From assembly GCA_002104905.1 (NCBI GenBank), contig MCFE01000690.1, positions 1 to 44,725 of the forward strand: 44,725 bases of DNA. The letters are read 5' to 3'. The notes under the pieces are model-generated. The model was given only the letters and a program-made list of their open reading frames with translations, did not search any database and was not told the DNA's origin. Shown here piece after piece: positions 32,188 through 42,245 of this stretch (the first letter of the stretch is position 1; every line of letters begins with the position of its first letter). This DNA comes from Basidiobolus meristosporus CBS 931.73. Taxonomy: Eukaryota; Basidiobolomycota; Basidiobolomycetes; Basidiobolales; Basidiobolaceae. Both the position numbers and the translations under genes were made by a program.

Positions 32188-33494
32188 GGTTTGTCTGGAT
32201 TATATGGGTGTCCATATGTTCAACAGCTTGTCTTCTTGTTCTAAGCTGCTCATCAAAGGTCTTCCTAACAGACGGTGATACACTCATGATTTCTCCAACT
32301 GACAAAGTGAGGTTCTGCTTCAGTAGTTTCTCAGTAATCAATTGGGGGCTTGAGTAGCCTGCTATCTTTGAGGTCATCTGAAAGTGAGGTAATGGGTCTT
32401 GGGTAGGCAGTGTTCCAGGCCTCTTGTCAATAATAACCTCAGGCTCTTCAAATTGTGGTCTTCTAAGGATGGGTTTGACAGGTTCTTCAGGAAGGTGTCT
32501 CTTAGTAGCAAAGGTGTCTACTTCGTATTTTCTGTTGTCAGGGCTGTTTGGACTCACTGTATGAGTCTCAATAGGGGCATCAACAGTAATCTTTCTAGTT
32601 GCTGAGTCAGACTTCTGGAAAAGGGCTCTCATTCCGCCTCTTCGGAAATTAGTGGGAATCCTTTTTCCTTCCTTATCAGCAAGCATTCCATCAGCATCAA
32701 ACTGTACTGTTCCTTCTCTAAGTAGCTGGCTAAGCTCTGAGCATTCATGTCTGGCATGCTGAGTAGAGTCACACCAAATGCAGTGTCTAGGCAGAGCTCT
32801 TTGGCCCTCAGTAGCTACTTCGGCTGAGCCGTTAATCTTGAGGGCTAGCTTTTGTAGCTGTTCAGCAAGTTGGTCAATTCTGTCAGTAGTGTAGGTCTGA
32901 TTGTCAGCAACAGCACTCTTTAGGCTCCTTAGTTGGTTGGTCTGGCAGATTAGATGTCAGAAGTCTCATAAAGGTAGAAGTTTGCTTTGCCTCTAGGAGT
33001 ACACGTTTCATCTCTGCAAAGCAAGGAATGCCAGACTTGTCATCCTTGACTGCATGTAGGTCAACTTTCCTTGCTAATTCCTGGGGAAGCCCTTGTGCAA
33101 GGTAAAGTGTCATGGTAAACTCAGTTATTGCCTGGGACTCTAGGAGTGGCTTGGCCATATCTTCATATTGTTGAATGAACTCTTCAAGTGGTAGCTTGGA
33201 GAGTCCCATCCTTCCAAAGTGTCTGAGGTCCTCAATTCCATAGTATATCTGGGGTCTGCCATACTCGGTCTGAAGGTAGGTCTTCATTAAGGTCCAGTCA
33301 GTCAGAATGTCTCCTTGTCTGAGAAGCTTGGTAGTAATATCATCAGTGCAGTAGTAGGGGAAGTCTTCAGCCATTTCTTGTTCAGATAGGCTGCACATCT
33401 TGCAGAGCTTCTCCCATTTGAATATGAAGCTCTCCACATTCTTTCCATCAAACTGTGGGGCTCCATGTGAGAGTGGTAACGGCATAGAGTTCAT
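32147..33494 (-). pseudogene. gypsy E gag, one frame break
   Basis: ATG at 33492-33494, about 140 bp after the 5' LTR. Codons 1-196 (to 32904) look like a gypsy capsid (FDGKNVESFIFKWEKLC, LPLEEFIQQYEDMAKPLL, LYLAQGLPQELARKVDL). Homology then continues in the +1 frame from about 32955 (NQLRSLKSAVADNQ). It includes a zinc knuckle CIWCDSTQHARHEC near 32750-32790 and a basic, Pro-rich tail to a TAA at 32147-32149. Gag overlaps the pol ATG by 41 bp, with pol in the +1 frame again. Gag would assemble the particle and package RNA. The first frame change is more likely an indel than programmed. Confidence 0.82.
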
Positions 33495-33613
33495 TTTGGG
33501 TACGTAGATTGGTGTTATAGTCTTGATGATATCGGTAGTCTTGTTTCAATAAATGGGTGACGGCTCAAATCTTCAGGTAAATCTTGTTGGGTCCTAGGGA
33601 GCTTGTATGAACC

Positions 33614-33630
33614 CCCCACGTTGGGTGCCA
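33614..33630 (-). other. gypsy E primer binding site
   Basis: Minus strand TGGCACCCAACGTGGGG starts 4 bp inside the 5' LTR. TGG is the complement of the tRNA 3'-CCA end, so this is a normal 3'-tRNA primer site; I cannot name the tRNA from memory with confidence. Confidence 0.75.
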
Positions 33631-33634
33631 AATT

Positions 33635-34713
33635 TGTGGTGGTGTATAAGTCCAAAGGGCAAAATACGGCCAACACTTCTCAAGTGTGAATGTGTGTGGG
33701 GTGTTCACTGGGTGCGATAACCTCTGGCAAAAGCTTGCTAGGAATACTGGGTCTTTTATCTAATCTAATGTGATGGGGGATAAAGCCTCAAGCTTGTCAA
33801 GGGAAAACTATTGAACTACAATCCCCAACTTAGTTGGTGTCTTAACAAAAGTTTATAATGGCTTTGACGTCCTTTGAGATGACAATGTACTAAAGCTTCC
33901 AAAGTCAAAACAACTGTAAACTCCACCAACAGGGACTTGATAAGAATGCAGCTTTGACCAATAGTTACAAAGACTGAAAAGTATCTTTGCCTGTACAAGA
34001 ACAAACTTGGGAAAACAAACAAATATAATAAAATATACCTACTCTGAGTATTCCTCACAAGTAGTGCCTCCAAGGTCAGTTGGCTGTCAGCGCGGTTTCC
34101 TGGGAGTGTTGTCAGGTCTGAGTCAGAAAATAGTGGTAATAGGTAGCGGTGATCTCACTAATCAATAAGTTGGAATATTGGAAGAGGGATGATTTATTTT
34201 AAGGGATAGCCTCCCTTATATACTTTTTTGCTGCTCAATTTCTTGCTAGAAAATACTTTCCGGAAGTTTCCAGAAGGTAGTAGACAACCAATCATGTCTT
34301 TGTGTACTAAAAATAGCGCAAATTCTTGGCGGATTGTTCCATGAGACATAGTAGTACCTAGCCAATCAGGTAGTGGTAACATGAAACCTCTGTGTCATGT
34401 GGTTGCCTCTTATGGTAGTGAGATGGGGGATTATGAGACCAAGATGGTCACGTGACATGGGCACTGTTGGGGTACTTGCCTTATAAGGTAACTATCTTAT
34501 CTTGGCATCTCGGCAAGGAATAAGAATAGCTTGTGCAATGGGTTAATAGGGACAAATAGTTTGTCAGGTTGCATAGTAATAATCACATAGACAAAAATAG
34601 GAAATATTGCAAATTTGGGATGATAATAATATAGGCGGGGTAATCCTTTTTAGGGAAGTGAATGCATAAGAATGAGCACATCTGCCTGTGGGTGTCACTG
34701 TGACCCCACTACA
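33635..34713 (-). repeat. gypsy E 5' LTR (E3)
   Basis: 1079 bp, partner of E2. On the minus strand a TATATAAGG box (plus-strand 34215-34223) marks the likely promoter. The 85-codon open frame at 33816-34073 is also present in E2 but lies in the LTR and has no known domain. Confidence 0.92.
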
Positions 34714-35797
34714 CCGCCATGGATTTCACCCTTTGAGCCCCATCCATGCAAGCCTTCCTATGGATCATATTGCAATTGATCTAGCTGGACCTTTCACCAC
34801 TAGTGATGATGGTAATCACTACCTCTTTGTAATTGTGGATGTCTGCACACGTTTTGTCTTCCTCAAAGCTATCCCAGACAAGTATGCTGCCACTATTGCA
34901 CAAGAACTATTCAAGCTCTTCTGCCTTTTTGGATTCCCTAAGGTCATTCAATCGGATAATGGAACAGAATTTGTGAATCACGTGATCAAAGCCCTTTGCC
35001 AGAATAGTGCCATTGATCACCGTCTGATCACTCCATATCATCCCAAAGCTAATGGACTGGCTGAAAGACATGCTCAGACCTCAATGAACATCATCAGGAA
35101 ATCTATCAAAGGTATCAAGAAGAATTGGGACAAGTACATTCCAACTGTACAATATGCTATCAACACCAAAATTGCCGCTCTACATGGATCAACACCATTT
35201 TCCTTGATGTTTGGAAGAAGATACAACCACTTTGGAGACTACCAGAATACATAGTTAACAAGTTGGAATACAGACAAGCTAAAGAACCGGCTTGAGTACC
35301 TTACCAACATTGTCTACCCTGCTATCAGTGCCAGAAGTAAGGCCTCTCAGCAAAAGATGACTTCAACGTACGCCTCAAGACACAGGAACAGCAGCTTCCC
35401 AGATGGGTCATATGTCATGACACTAGATCCAATCCGGCAATCTAAGCTTGACCCCAAGTATGAAGGACCATTCAAGGTTGTCAGACGCACTACTGGAGGA
35501 TCTTATGTACTTCAGGATAACACTGCAGCACTGCTACCCAAAAACTTTCCACCTTCTTCACTCATACTTATTTCTCAAGACCCAGTAACTTTGGAATCCT
35601 ATGAAGTTGAAGCTATTGTGGACCATGATGGAGAAGAACCAAATTGCCTTTATTTAGTCAAGTGGAAAGGCTATGATGCCAAACACAACACCTGGGAACC
35701 TTACACCAACTTTGATGATGTTGCCATTATTGATCAGTATTGGAGCCGCAGAGGAACCCAGAAGGTATCAAAAAACTCCTCTTCCGGAAGGAAGTGA
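34714..35797 (+). pseudogene. gypsy C2 integrase C-terminal half and chromodomain
   Basis: Starts abruptly at the E LTR edge inside the C integrase (compare 19849). One frame to 35797, with a single TAG at 35252-35254. The integrase core keeps all three acidic residues: AIDLAGPF, QSDNGTEFVN and GLAERHAQT. A GPY/F module follows (YEGPFKVVRRTTGGSYVL near 35458), then an intact-looking chromodomain (YEVEAIVDHDGEE to YLVKWKGYD and NTWEPYTNF, about 35600-35715). Chromodomains bind methylated histone H3 and steer chromoviruses into heterochromatin. Upstream pol is absent. This copy is the reference for the lesions in C1. Confidence 0.9.
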
Positions 35798-36244
35798 TGT
35801 TGTGCATCAACATTTAAAACTTAGCCAATTTTACTCCGTTTGAAAATCTAGTACCCTAACTGATTTTCCCTAACCCAAACATAACAAATCCCAGTTACAG
35901 TTTATTTTATCCCACCTCAGAATCTATTTTTAGCTATCACACCTGATCTATTTTCAAATGGTCATTACGTTATCAACCTATCTGCCAAGCCTTCCCAGGT
36001 GATTAGTCATCTGAGATCTATCCAACCACGGTGCAGTTGCCAAGACATCAGTTGATTGATGATGTAATTTTCATTTATCATATGCACCTATGAACACCCA
36101 AATTTATCTCAATCAATCCAGTCCCTTGGCGCTTACTAAGTCAACTTGATCAGAAAAGTATAAATAAAGTTTACTGAACCTTTTGGTTTAGTGTGTGTCT
36201 CAACAAAATTAAGATTCTGTCTCAGCAAAAATAAGAATCCAACA
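35798..36244 (+). repeat. gypsy C2 LTR
   Basis: 447 bp, TGTTGTGCATC to ATCCAACA, just after the pol stop; TATAAATA at 36160-36167. It contains the undisturbed CATCTGAGATCTATCC site into which copia B1 inserted in C1. Confidence 0.87.
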
Positions 36245-36494
36245 ATTCCGTTCTAGTTTCTATCCAAGCCTAGTATATCTAGCACTCCAAAGAACACCAA
36301 GCCTAGCCTGCCTAGCAAACAAATATCATTGTCTTTATAGCCAACCCAGCTATATCCAAGACCAATATTAGATCAGAATCTTTCTGCTAATATTTCCGCC
36401 ACTCTCTGACAATTCTAAGATTCTGCACTTAATTGTCCCTTTGGTTCAGTTAAACCATTCAAGAGTTTTTATTACACTTTCTCTTGGATACAAC
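36245..36494 (+). other. gypsy C leader fused to copia B2
   Basis: C leader sequence as at 16158-16405, again after what should be a 3' LTR. At about 36487-36497 it passes through GGATACAACAGATGGGTC into copia B RT. No gene in this stretch. Confidence 0.7.
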
Positions 36495-37920
36495 AGATGG
36501 GTCTTCAAGACAAAATACAAGGCTGATGGTACAATTGAAAGATACAAACCAAGACTTGTAGCCAAAGGATACTCTCAAACAAAAGGACTTGACTATACTG
36601 AGACCTTTGCACTGGTAGCCAAGTTTAATTCCATTGGATTAATACTGACTATTGCAGCCAAATATAAGTTTTTTATTCATCAAGTGGATGTAAAAACTGC
36701 ATATTTGAATGAAGAACTTGATGAGGACATGTATATGGACCAGCCTGATGGGTTTGTTGACCAAGATAACCCCCATTTGGTCTGCAAGCTTAAATAGTCA
36801 CTATATGGTCTCAAACAATCACCAAGAGCCTGGAATTGCAAGATAGATTCTTATTTGGAATCCTTGAGATTCAAAAGAAGTAATGCTGACTATAGTATAT
36901 ACTATAAGCCAGATAGAACAAGTCCTGTTCTATTAGCTCTATATGTGGATGATCTTATTATAGCCACCAATAACCTAGAAACATTGGAAGAGACTAAATC
37001 CAGCCTATCTAGGGAGTTCAAGATGTCTGATTTAGGAGAACTTAGTTACTACTTAGGGATTAAGTTCTCCATAGACAGAAGTACCCAGACTATTACCCTA
37101 AGCCAATCCAAGTATATTCAAGATCACTAAAGAAGTACAAAATGGAAGACTGTAAACCGGCAGCTACCCCAATGGAGACAAACCTTAACTTGGTCAAAAT
37201 CAACCAAATCAAGAGAGCTTGGTGCCATCTGAAAGCCCTAACTTTCCTTATCAATCTATAGTCGGCAGTTGGATGTATATCATGCTTGGAACACGTCCAG
37301 ATATCTCATATTCAGTGGGAGTTGTCAGCCAACATAATCAGAACTATGGATCTGATCATATTGCAGCAGTTAAGCGGATTTTTAGATACCTAAAAGGAAC
37401 TGCTGATATTTGCTTAAGATACACTTATAAGGACTCAGAACAAGATCTTGTGGGATACTCTGATGCAGATTGGGGATGAAATTTAGAAGACACAAGATCC
37501 ACCACAGGATACACCTTTCTTTACTGTAAAGGAGCAATTTCATGGAATTCAAGAAAGCAACCAACCGTAGCACTTTCCACCACAGAGGCAGAGTATATGG
37601 CAGCCTGTGAAGCTACAAAAGAAGCAATGTGGTTAAGAAAGCTGTTTACAGATTTAGGCTTATGTCAAAAAAGGCCTATTACTTTATTTCAGGATAATCA
37701 AGGATGTATACAATTAGGTAGAAATCCAACTTTTCATGCTAGAACCAAGCACATAGATATTAGACATCATTTCATACATGAAGCTATAGAGAATAACTTA
37801 GTTAGCTTAGTTTACTGTCCTACAGATGAAATGATTGCAGACATATTTACCAAACCATTGGCTAGAGACAAGTTTGAATATCTTAGGTCAAAATTAGGAC
37901 TAGTCAGTATGAACATTTAG
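36495..37920 (+). pseudogene. copia B2 RT-RNase H, 5' truncated by fusion
   Basis: Begins inside RT at RWVFKTKYKADGTIER and runs through KPRLVAKGYSQTKGLDY, VDVKTAYLNEELDEDMYM, a stop in LK*SLYGL near 36796 and an intact LLALYVDDLIIA box near 36932. One frameshift occurs near 37125-37215. RNase H is well preserved: YSDADWG then a TGA at 37477-37479, LSTTEAEYMAACEA, LFQDNQGC, HARTKHIDIRHHF, DEMIADIFTKPLA. It ends with a natural TAG at 37918-37920. This is the best copy of the B RT-RNase H and shows which changes in B1 are derived. Confidence 0.88.
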
Positions 37921-37931
37921 CTGAGTGGGAG

Positions 37932-38280
37932 TGTTGTAAAAATTTGTATTTCCACCTAAATATTCACCTAGCTTAGTCACTTAGATCAGTACCCTCAAAT
38001 CCTAGAGAATACTGAACAAATTCCTTGTTGGGATTTACTCAGAATATTTTCACCAAAATACCTGGTACCCAGAACATGAAAATTCTCAAAGTTGTCCAAA
38101 CAGCCCCAAACTTTGCCCACATGTTCTTGGGACCTTCCTTAGCCTATTCTACGTGTTTGTAATGCCAAGACCAGGTAAAAGTATAAATACTACTTTTACA
38201 TTCAATAAATCATTAAGTGAAAACCACATAATCTACTTGTTCTCCCTATCACTTCCAATATCTCCAAGACTCTTACAACA
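37932..38280 (+). repeat. copia B2 3' LTR
   Basis: 349 bp, TGTTGTAAAA to TTACAACA, preceded by the purine run GAGTGGGAG. TATAAATA near 38182. Confidence 0.88.
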
Positions 38281-39065
38281 GTTTCAACTGAAATAAAGAC
38301 TTCACCTGTTGGTGACTGTCTCCCCCACCTTTCCTTCCTATTGGACTAGACTCTGGAGCACACCTGAAGACAAGAATTATCCTGGCAAGACAGGCACTCC
38401 ACAAGCTACTGGCTATTACTCCTCCTACAACTTCAGCTCCAAGCTGCCTCCTTCTACTCACACAGTTTGTCTTCCCTGTCCTGGAATTTGGCTTACCACT
38501 TCTCTCTCTTACTTCTAGAGACTGCACTAAGCTTGACAAGTTTGCAGTATGGTGCATTACCTCCTTGGTGCCTCATTTGCCTGAATGCCCCTACAGACAT
38601 GCTATTCTTGGTGCTTCTGGGCTTATGCCCTATAAGATCAGACTTCTCTACCTTAGAACCAGATTATTCCTCAGACTTCACTACTGCAACAACCTACTGA
38701 TTAAGGCCTGGAAGAGAACACACCACACTACACCTGGCTCCTGCTGGAGAACTCTACTTGGAGATCCTGAAGTCAATAAGTTTGCTCTCTATATTCTGCA
38801 GTCAGAAAAGCCCAAGCTGGCCTACCTGAAGTACTTGACAGACCTTTGGCAGCAATATATGAAGCAGCACACTCCCTTTATGATGAATATCAATCCTTTT
38901 CATATTCCCCTCATTAATGTTGTTGACAAATCATTCTTACCCCTCTTGCTACCCCCCTTCCCACTGAACAGTGTCTTGAGCAATGAAGAACCATCATCAC
39001 TTTTTATTAGCTTACCTACAAATTCCCCTCAGCTACACACTCTGGTATCAAAGCTACAACAGTAG
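38281..39065 (+). pseudogene. probable LINE (non-LTR) ORF2 C-terminal fragment
   Basis: A plus-strand frame is open from about 38505 to a stop at 39063-39065. It reads TKLDKFAVWCITSLVPHLPE, then HAILGASGLMPYKIRLLYLR and, after FLRL, KAWKRTHHTTPGSCWRTLLG. The pattern LDKF-x-C/R, hydrophobic residues, LPE, then LG-x-x-P-x-x-x-R-x-x-x-LRxRL-x-LRL and a Trp-rich segment resembles the thumb/linker after RT in fungal LINE-like ORF2 proteins. No catalytic motif is present, so the assignment is tentative. 38281-38504 has no convincing coding signal. Free of CpG throughout. Confidence 0.4.
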
Positions 39066-39371
39066 TGCTGGCTTTTTTGTTTCAACTGAAATAAATATTT
39101 CACCTGTTTGTGACTGTCTCTCCCCCCTAAATATAGATTACACCACATGGTGACTTTCCTCCCCCCTAGCCCTTATCTCTGAGACTTATCTATTTTACTC
39201 TCCCATTAACCTGAACTCCAGTGTACTTAACTATAGCTTAGATTTATTCATATTTGTCTTGGTGCTTACTATGGGAACCTTACAATCCCCACTGGCTTCC
39301 TTATTTTTAGATAGACTTATATGATATCAAGTAAGGATCTCACCTACCTTGGTGACTTTCCCTCCCCCTAA
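38303..39371 (+). repeat. four copies of a CACC-GGTGACT-CCCCC motif
   Basis: Copies at 38303-38330, 39101-39129, 39141-39168 and 39341-39370 share CACC, a short spacer, (T)GGTGACT, then a C/T run with CCCCC. The CACC and GGTG can pair as a small hairpin. The first two also share the preceding TTTCAACTGAAATAAA. They bracket and follow the LINE-like frame. Confidence 0.7.
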
Positions 39372-39946
39372 TCCTGATGGTTCAGTAAAATGAATATTCA
39401 GAAATAGCTGCAAACTTTACAATTTGCATAAGAATTACACTTAGACTCCATAGATAACAAGTGAATAGTATGCAGTCCTTCTGGTAATCTATATACTCAT
39501 TCCAATACCCCCAGGAGTTTTGCAACACTTTAAAGTTCTTTATTTACAAACAGTTTGGTACTTTTTTGCTATCCATTGGTAAAACAACTACACCCTAGCT
39601 CCGCATCACACTCCATTTTTGCATACAGCTGGTTGACCTTATATGTAGACAATTCAATTTCGTTTATTATCTTATATACATTAAGATGCTATATGTAAAG
39701 ATTCTAGCTCTATAACTGAAACCTTCAAGATTAAGCCGTTACCTGAATATGAATACCAGGTCACAAGCTATAAATAACCTTTTCAAAGGTATCTTGACTT
39801 TCTTTGCGTAAGCTTGACCCCAAGTCCCAATATCACTACAATCATAACATATTTCCTTTGAACGAAATGGCCGACATGATTTTATGAATTTACAGAGTCC
39901 TTAGTTATGTATTTGTAACACTCTACAGTCTATATTGGGTATTGAG
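39372..39946. other. no gene seen; repeat-to-host transition
   Basis: AT-rich, no convincing open frame on either strand. CpG dinucleotides reappear at 39602 and are then frequent. The right half is the 3' flank of SSU1. Confidence 0.6.
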
Positions 39947-41101
39947 TCAGTGAGCACACACCTGCATTTCGGTTTCACCATCTTTGAGGGTAGCTTCGAG
40001 ACAAGGCGCTCGGAATATCTGGCCTGTATAGATCCTGCACAAGGTTCTGTACGCAACCATGAACCAAATCAATACTAAGCTGCACACAAATAAGGAAGTG
40101 ATTCCCAGGAAAAACCTAGATTCGGTTGCTAAAGCGATATTGAGGGTTCCTGCTGTGAGTACCCCGATCGGGAATGTAAGTCCCCACCAGCCCATGTTGA
40201 AACGGATCCCGGCTCGCTGCCTAACACCAATCGATGCTATAGCAAAGCTTAGATACCAAATCCCGTAGCCCCACAGGAAAAACGCAATAATTACGCAAAC
40301 TGTGAAGGCACTGTTGCCAAACCCAGGCGCATATTTATCCCCAATCACCTTCTGACATGCCCAGCCCATCTCAATGATGCCATATGTTCCTTGGCCTAAT
40401 GGCCCAACAGGGAGAAAAGCAGTAATAACGACATCCTCGGATGGGAAGTCATGGGCTATCAGTCGGTAGAAGTAGATTCCAATCACCGGAAGAGCTAAGG
40501 ACAGCCCACAGCCTAGGGTGATACTAGAAATGGTCAGGATCATGAGGGCTCTGTGACCTTCACTCTCCAGGTAGCGTGAAAGATAACAACCGGATGCCCC
40601 AGTGACCACGGCTGGGACCAATGGTAAAAGCCAAGCTCCGTTTGCCGTCTCTATTTTAAGTAGATGAAATCTCATCATATAGAACGGAATGCCAAATATG
40701 CTGAAAAGCGTGAAGACGAACTCAATCCACCACAGGACATAAGCTAGCTCCAAGGCCCAGGAATGCGTGGGAACCACCACTAGGATAATATAGTTCGTCA
40801 ACGTAGTCAGCCCCATGGGAATGGTACTCAGCATTAGGCACTGGCTGTGCTTAAGCAAAGGAGGTATCGTTTCAGGGAACATTACGATTCTTGCCACAAA
40901 TAGTAGCGTAAACAGACAGAACATGGATACGTTTGCTAGGAAGAAAATCGACCCAATGGCTACCATGCCACGAAATGGGAACGGGAAATTGGCAATTACA
41001 ATACCAGTAATCCCAGTTCCCATGTTCACTGCAAACCAACCTGGAATGAAATTCTTGATAATCTCGCGTGGATGCGAAAGCTCTGCGAAGGGACCTTTCA
41101 T
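39947..41101 (-). CDS. SSU1: SSU1-type sulfite efflux pump, TDT/SLAC1-fold transporter
   Basis: An intact 384-codon single-exon gene. It belongs to the tellurite-resistance/dicarboxylate transporter (TDT, SLAC1-fold) family. Within fungi the closest described type is plasma-membrane Ssu1, which exports sulfite; malate transporters (Mae1) are the alternative. About ten hydrophobic segments are visible: residues 18-39, 45-73, 88-112, 117-143, 155-177, 184-214, 224-246, 265-293, 303-327 and 333-358. Family signatures are GWFAVNMGTGITGI at 21-34 and FNMGWWGLTFPIGV at 301-314; the latter is a conserved C-terminal helix motif. The length is slightly shorter than typical 400-450-residue fungal homologues, with a short cytosolic tail. 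ATG at 41099-41101 follows a TATA box and gives a normal N-terminus (HPREIIKNFIPGWF). Base composition, with many CpG, differs from the adjoining repeats. Confidence 0.9.
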   Translation of the reverse strand: MKGPFAELSHPREIIKNFIPGWFAVNMGTGITGIVIANFPFPFRGMVAIGSIFFLANVSMFCLFTLLFVARIVMFPETIPPLLKHSQCLMLSTIPMGLTTLTNYIILVVVPTHSWALELAYVLWWIEFVFTLFSIFGIPFYMMRFHLLKIETANGAWLLPLVPAVVTGASGCYLSRYLESEGHRALMILTISSITLGCGLSLALPVIGIYFYRLIAHDFPSEDVVITAFLPVGPLGQGTYGIIEMGWACQKVIGDKYAPGFGNSAFTVCVIIAFFLWGYGIWYLSFAIASIGVRQRAGIRFNMGWWGLTFPIGVLTAGTLNIALATESRFFLGITSLFVCSLVLIWFMVAYRTLCRIYTGQIFRAPCLEATLKDGETEMQVCAH

Positions 41102-41133
41102 TTTGATGTATACATGACGGAATGACTAGTACT

Positions 41134-41146
41134 GCATATTTATACT
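41134..41146 (-). promoter_or_regulatory. SSU1 TATA box
   Basis: Minus strand AGTATAAATATGC, about 35-45 bp before the SSU1 ATG. The distance is short for a fungal leader but the match to TATAWAWR is perfect. Confidence 0.5.
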
Positions 41147-41192
41147 TCTTCACACAACCAACATCCTTGAAGCCGGAAAATGTCACCTCCCT

Positions 41193-41365
41193 CAATTGGT
41201 AATTTCGGGTTATATTTTCAGTCACACTGACTTTATCGCTTATCATTAAATGTTGAGCTGCCACATTTGACCATATGGGGCGCCATGATCTTATGTCAAA
41301 GATCGGGATTTGAATTAGATTTCTGGCTTACCGAACCTTATCTGTCAGCCAATGGGAATAAATCA
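41193..41365. repeat. SSU1 upstream block, copy 1
   Basis: Similar in order and spacing to 42048-42245: CAATTGGTAATTTCGGG, TATATTTTCAG, ACTGACTTTA, then a TTGAGCTGCCACAT-type word and CCTTATCT..AATGGGAA. It lies 92-264 bp upstream of the SSU1 start. Confidence 0.55.
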
Positions 41366-42047
41366 AGTCTGCTGTAGACGCACTCAAGCACAGCGCAATA
41401 AAGAAACTTTTCGGTATATTCGTATCAGTAGACTTCCATGAATTTGTGATTTTGATCTATTGGAATTATATTTTTCCATCTCCCTTGACTATGAACGCGA
41501 CATTCAACAACTGTGGGTTTAGAGACTACAGCATAGTACAAAATGCCACTAATCAATGAGTCATTGTACCAAGATCCTATTACAGTCTAGCGCTTCACTG
41601 TTTCCAGTATTGGTTCCAGTATAGCTGTAGAATTGATCAATTTCGGTAAGCAAATCATTTTGGAAATGGGAGAATGTACTGAACTGCTTAATTGATTTTG
41701 GCAAGATATCCATTCAATAATATCCTGAAATTTGGGTGCAATTGACGCAGCATTCTATTTTGGCATATACTTATTGAAAACCTTGGATATAATTAACTGT
41801 ACAGCTACAAAGCTATTGCCAGCACTGTGGAATAAGCACACCGTCTCTACCAGTTAGTGGATTGCTTATAAGAACTGAACTACAACCGAGCCATCTCGAG
41901 CATTAAGCAAGCCATATTGCTAACAAGACATTGTGACTCCTACATTCAGACTAGGGAATTTCCATCGGACTGCAGATTAAGACTGACTATATTTGGTGGC
42001 TCAATGATTTCCCGGGTATTTTCGGAACGCAACGAATTCTCTTCCCG
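41366..42047. other. no gene seen
   Basis: Between the two upstream blocks. AT-rich, no open frame of convincing codon use, CpG common, no match to families A-H. Confidence 0.6.
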
Positions 42048-42245
42048 CAATTAGTATTTTCGGACTATATTTTCAGCAAAACTGACTTTACTAGTTAGAT
42101 ATGTAGACTGTTCCATGTTGCCGCCCCAAAGAGTCGAATGGAATAGCCTAAGACTTGTATTTTTGTTGCATGCCGAAGATCTGGATGTGGGGCAGATTAC
42201 AGGCTTAATAACCTTATCTCACAATCCGATGGGAAATAACATATC
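42048..42245. repeat. SSU1 upstream block, copy 2
   Basis: CAATTAGTATTTTCGGAC, TATATTTTCAG, ACTGACTTTA, CATGTTGCCGCCCC and ACCTTATCTCACAATCCGATGGGAA parallel copy 1 about 860 bp away in the same orientation. Confidence 0.55.

Larger units (their letters stand above)
27522..34713 (-). mobile_element. gypsy E, nearly complete Ty3/gypsy element on the minus strand
   Basis: 3' LTR 27522-28599, polypurine tract 28600-28614, pol 28639-32187, gag 32147-33494, leader and primer site 33495-33634, 5' LTR 33635-34713; total 7.2 kb. The gag-protease-RT-RNase H-integrase order is standard Ty3/gypsy. It is the youngest-looking element here: long open frames, CpG still present, and LTRs differing mostly at CpG sites. 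Confidence 0.92.

Noticed and set aside
32905-32955. Programmed frameshift site between E capsid and zinc knuckle
   Set aside because: No Ty1- or Ty3-type slippery heptamer is present; a simple indel is more likely without evidence from other copies.
1-38280. Classical repeat-induced point mutation (RIP) as the cause of decay
   Set aside because: Many stops are C-to-T in CpA context, but CpA and TpG remain abundant everywhere and the LTR differences of E are at CpG. Methylated-CpG deamination fits better; a RIP index was not computed.
40872-41264. 130-codon minus-strand frame overlapping the SSU1 start
   Set aside because: It is an out-of-frame shadow of SSU1 N-terminal coding sequence, with no similarity of its own.
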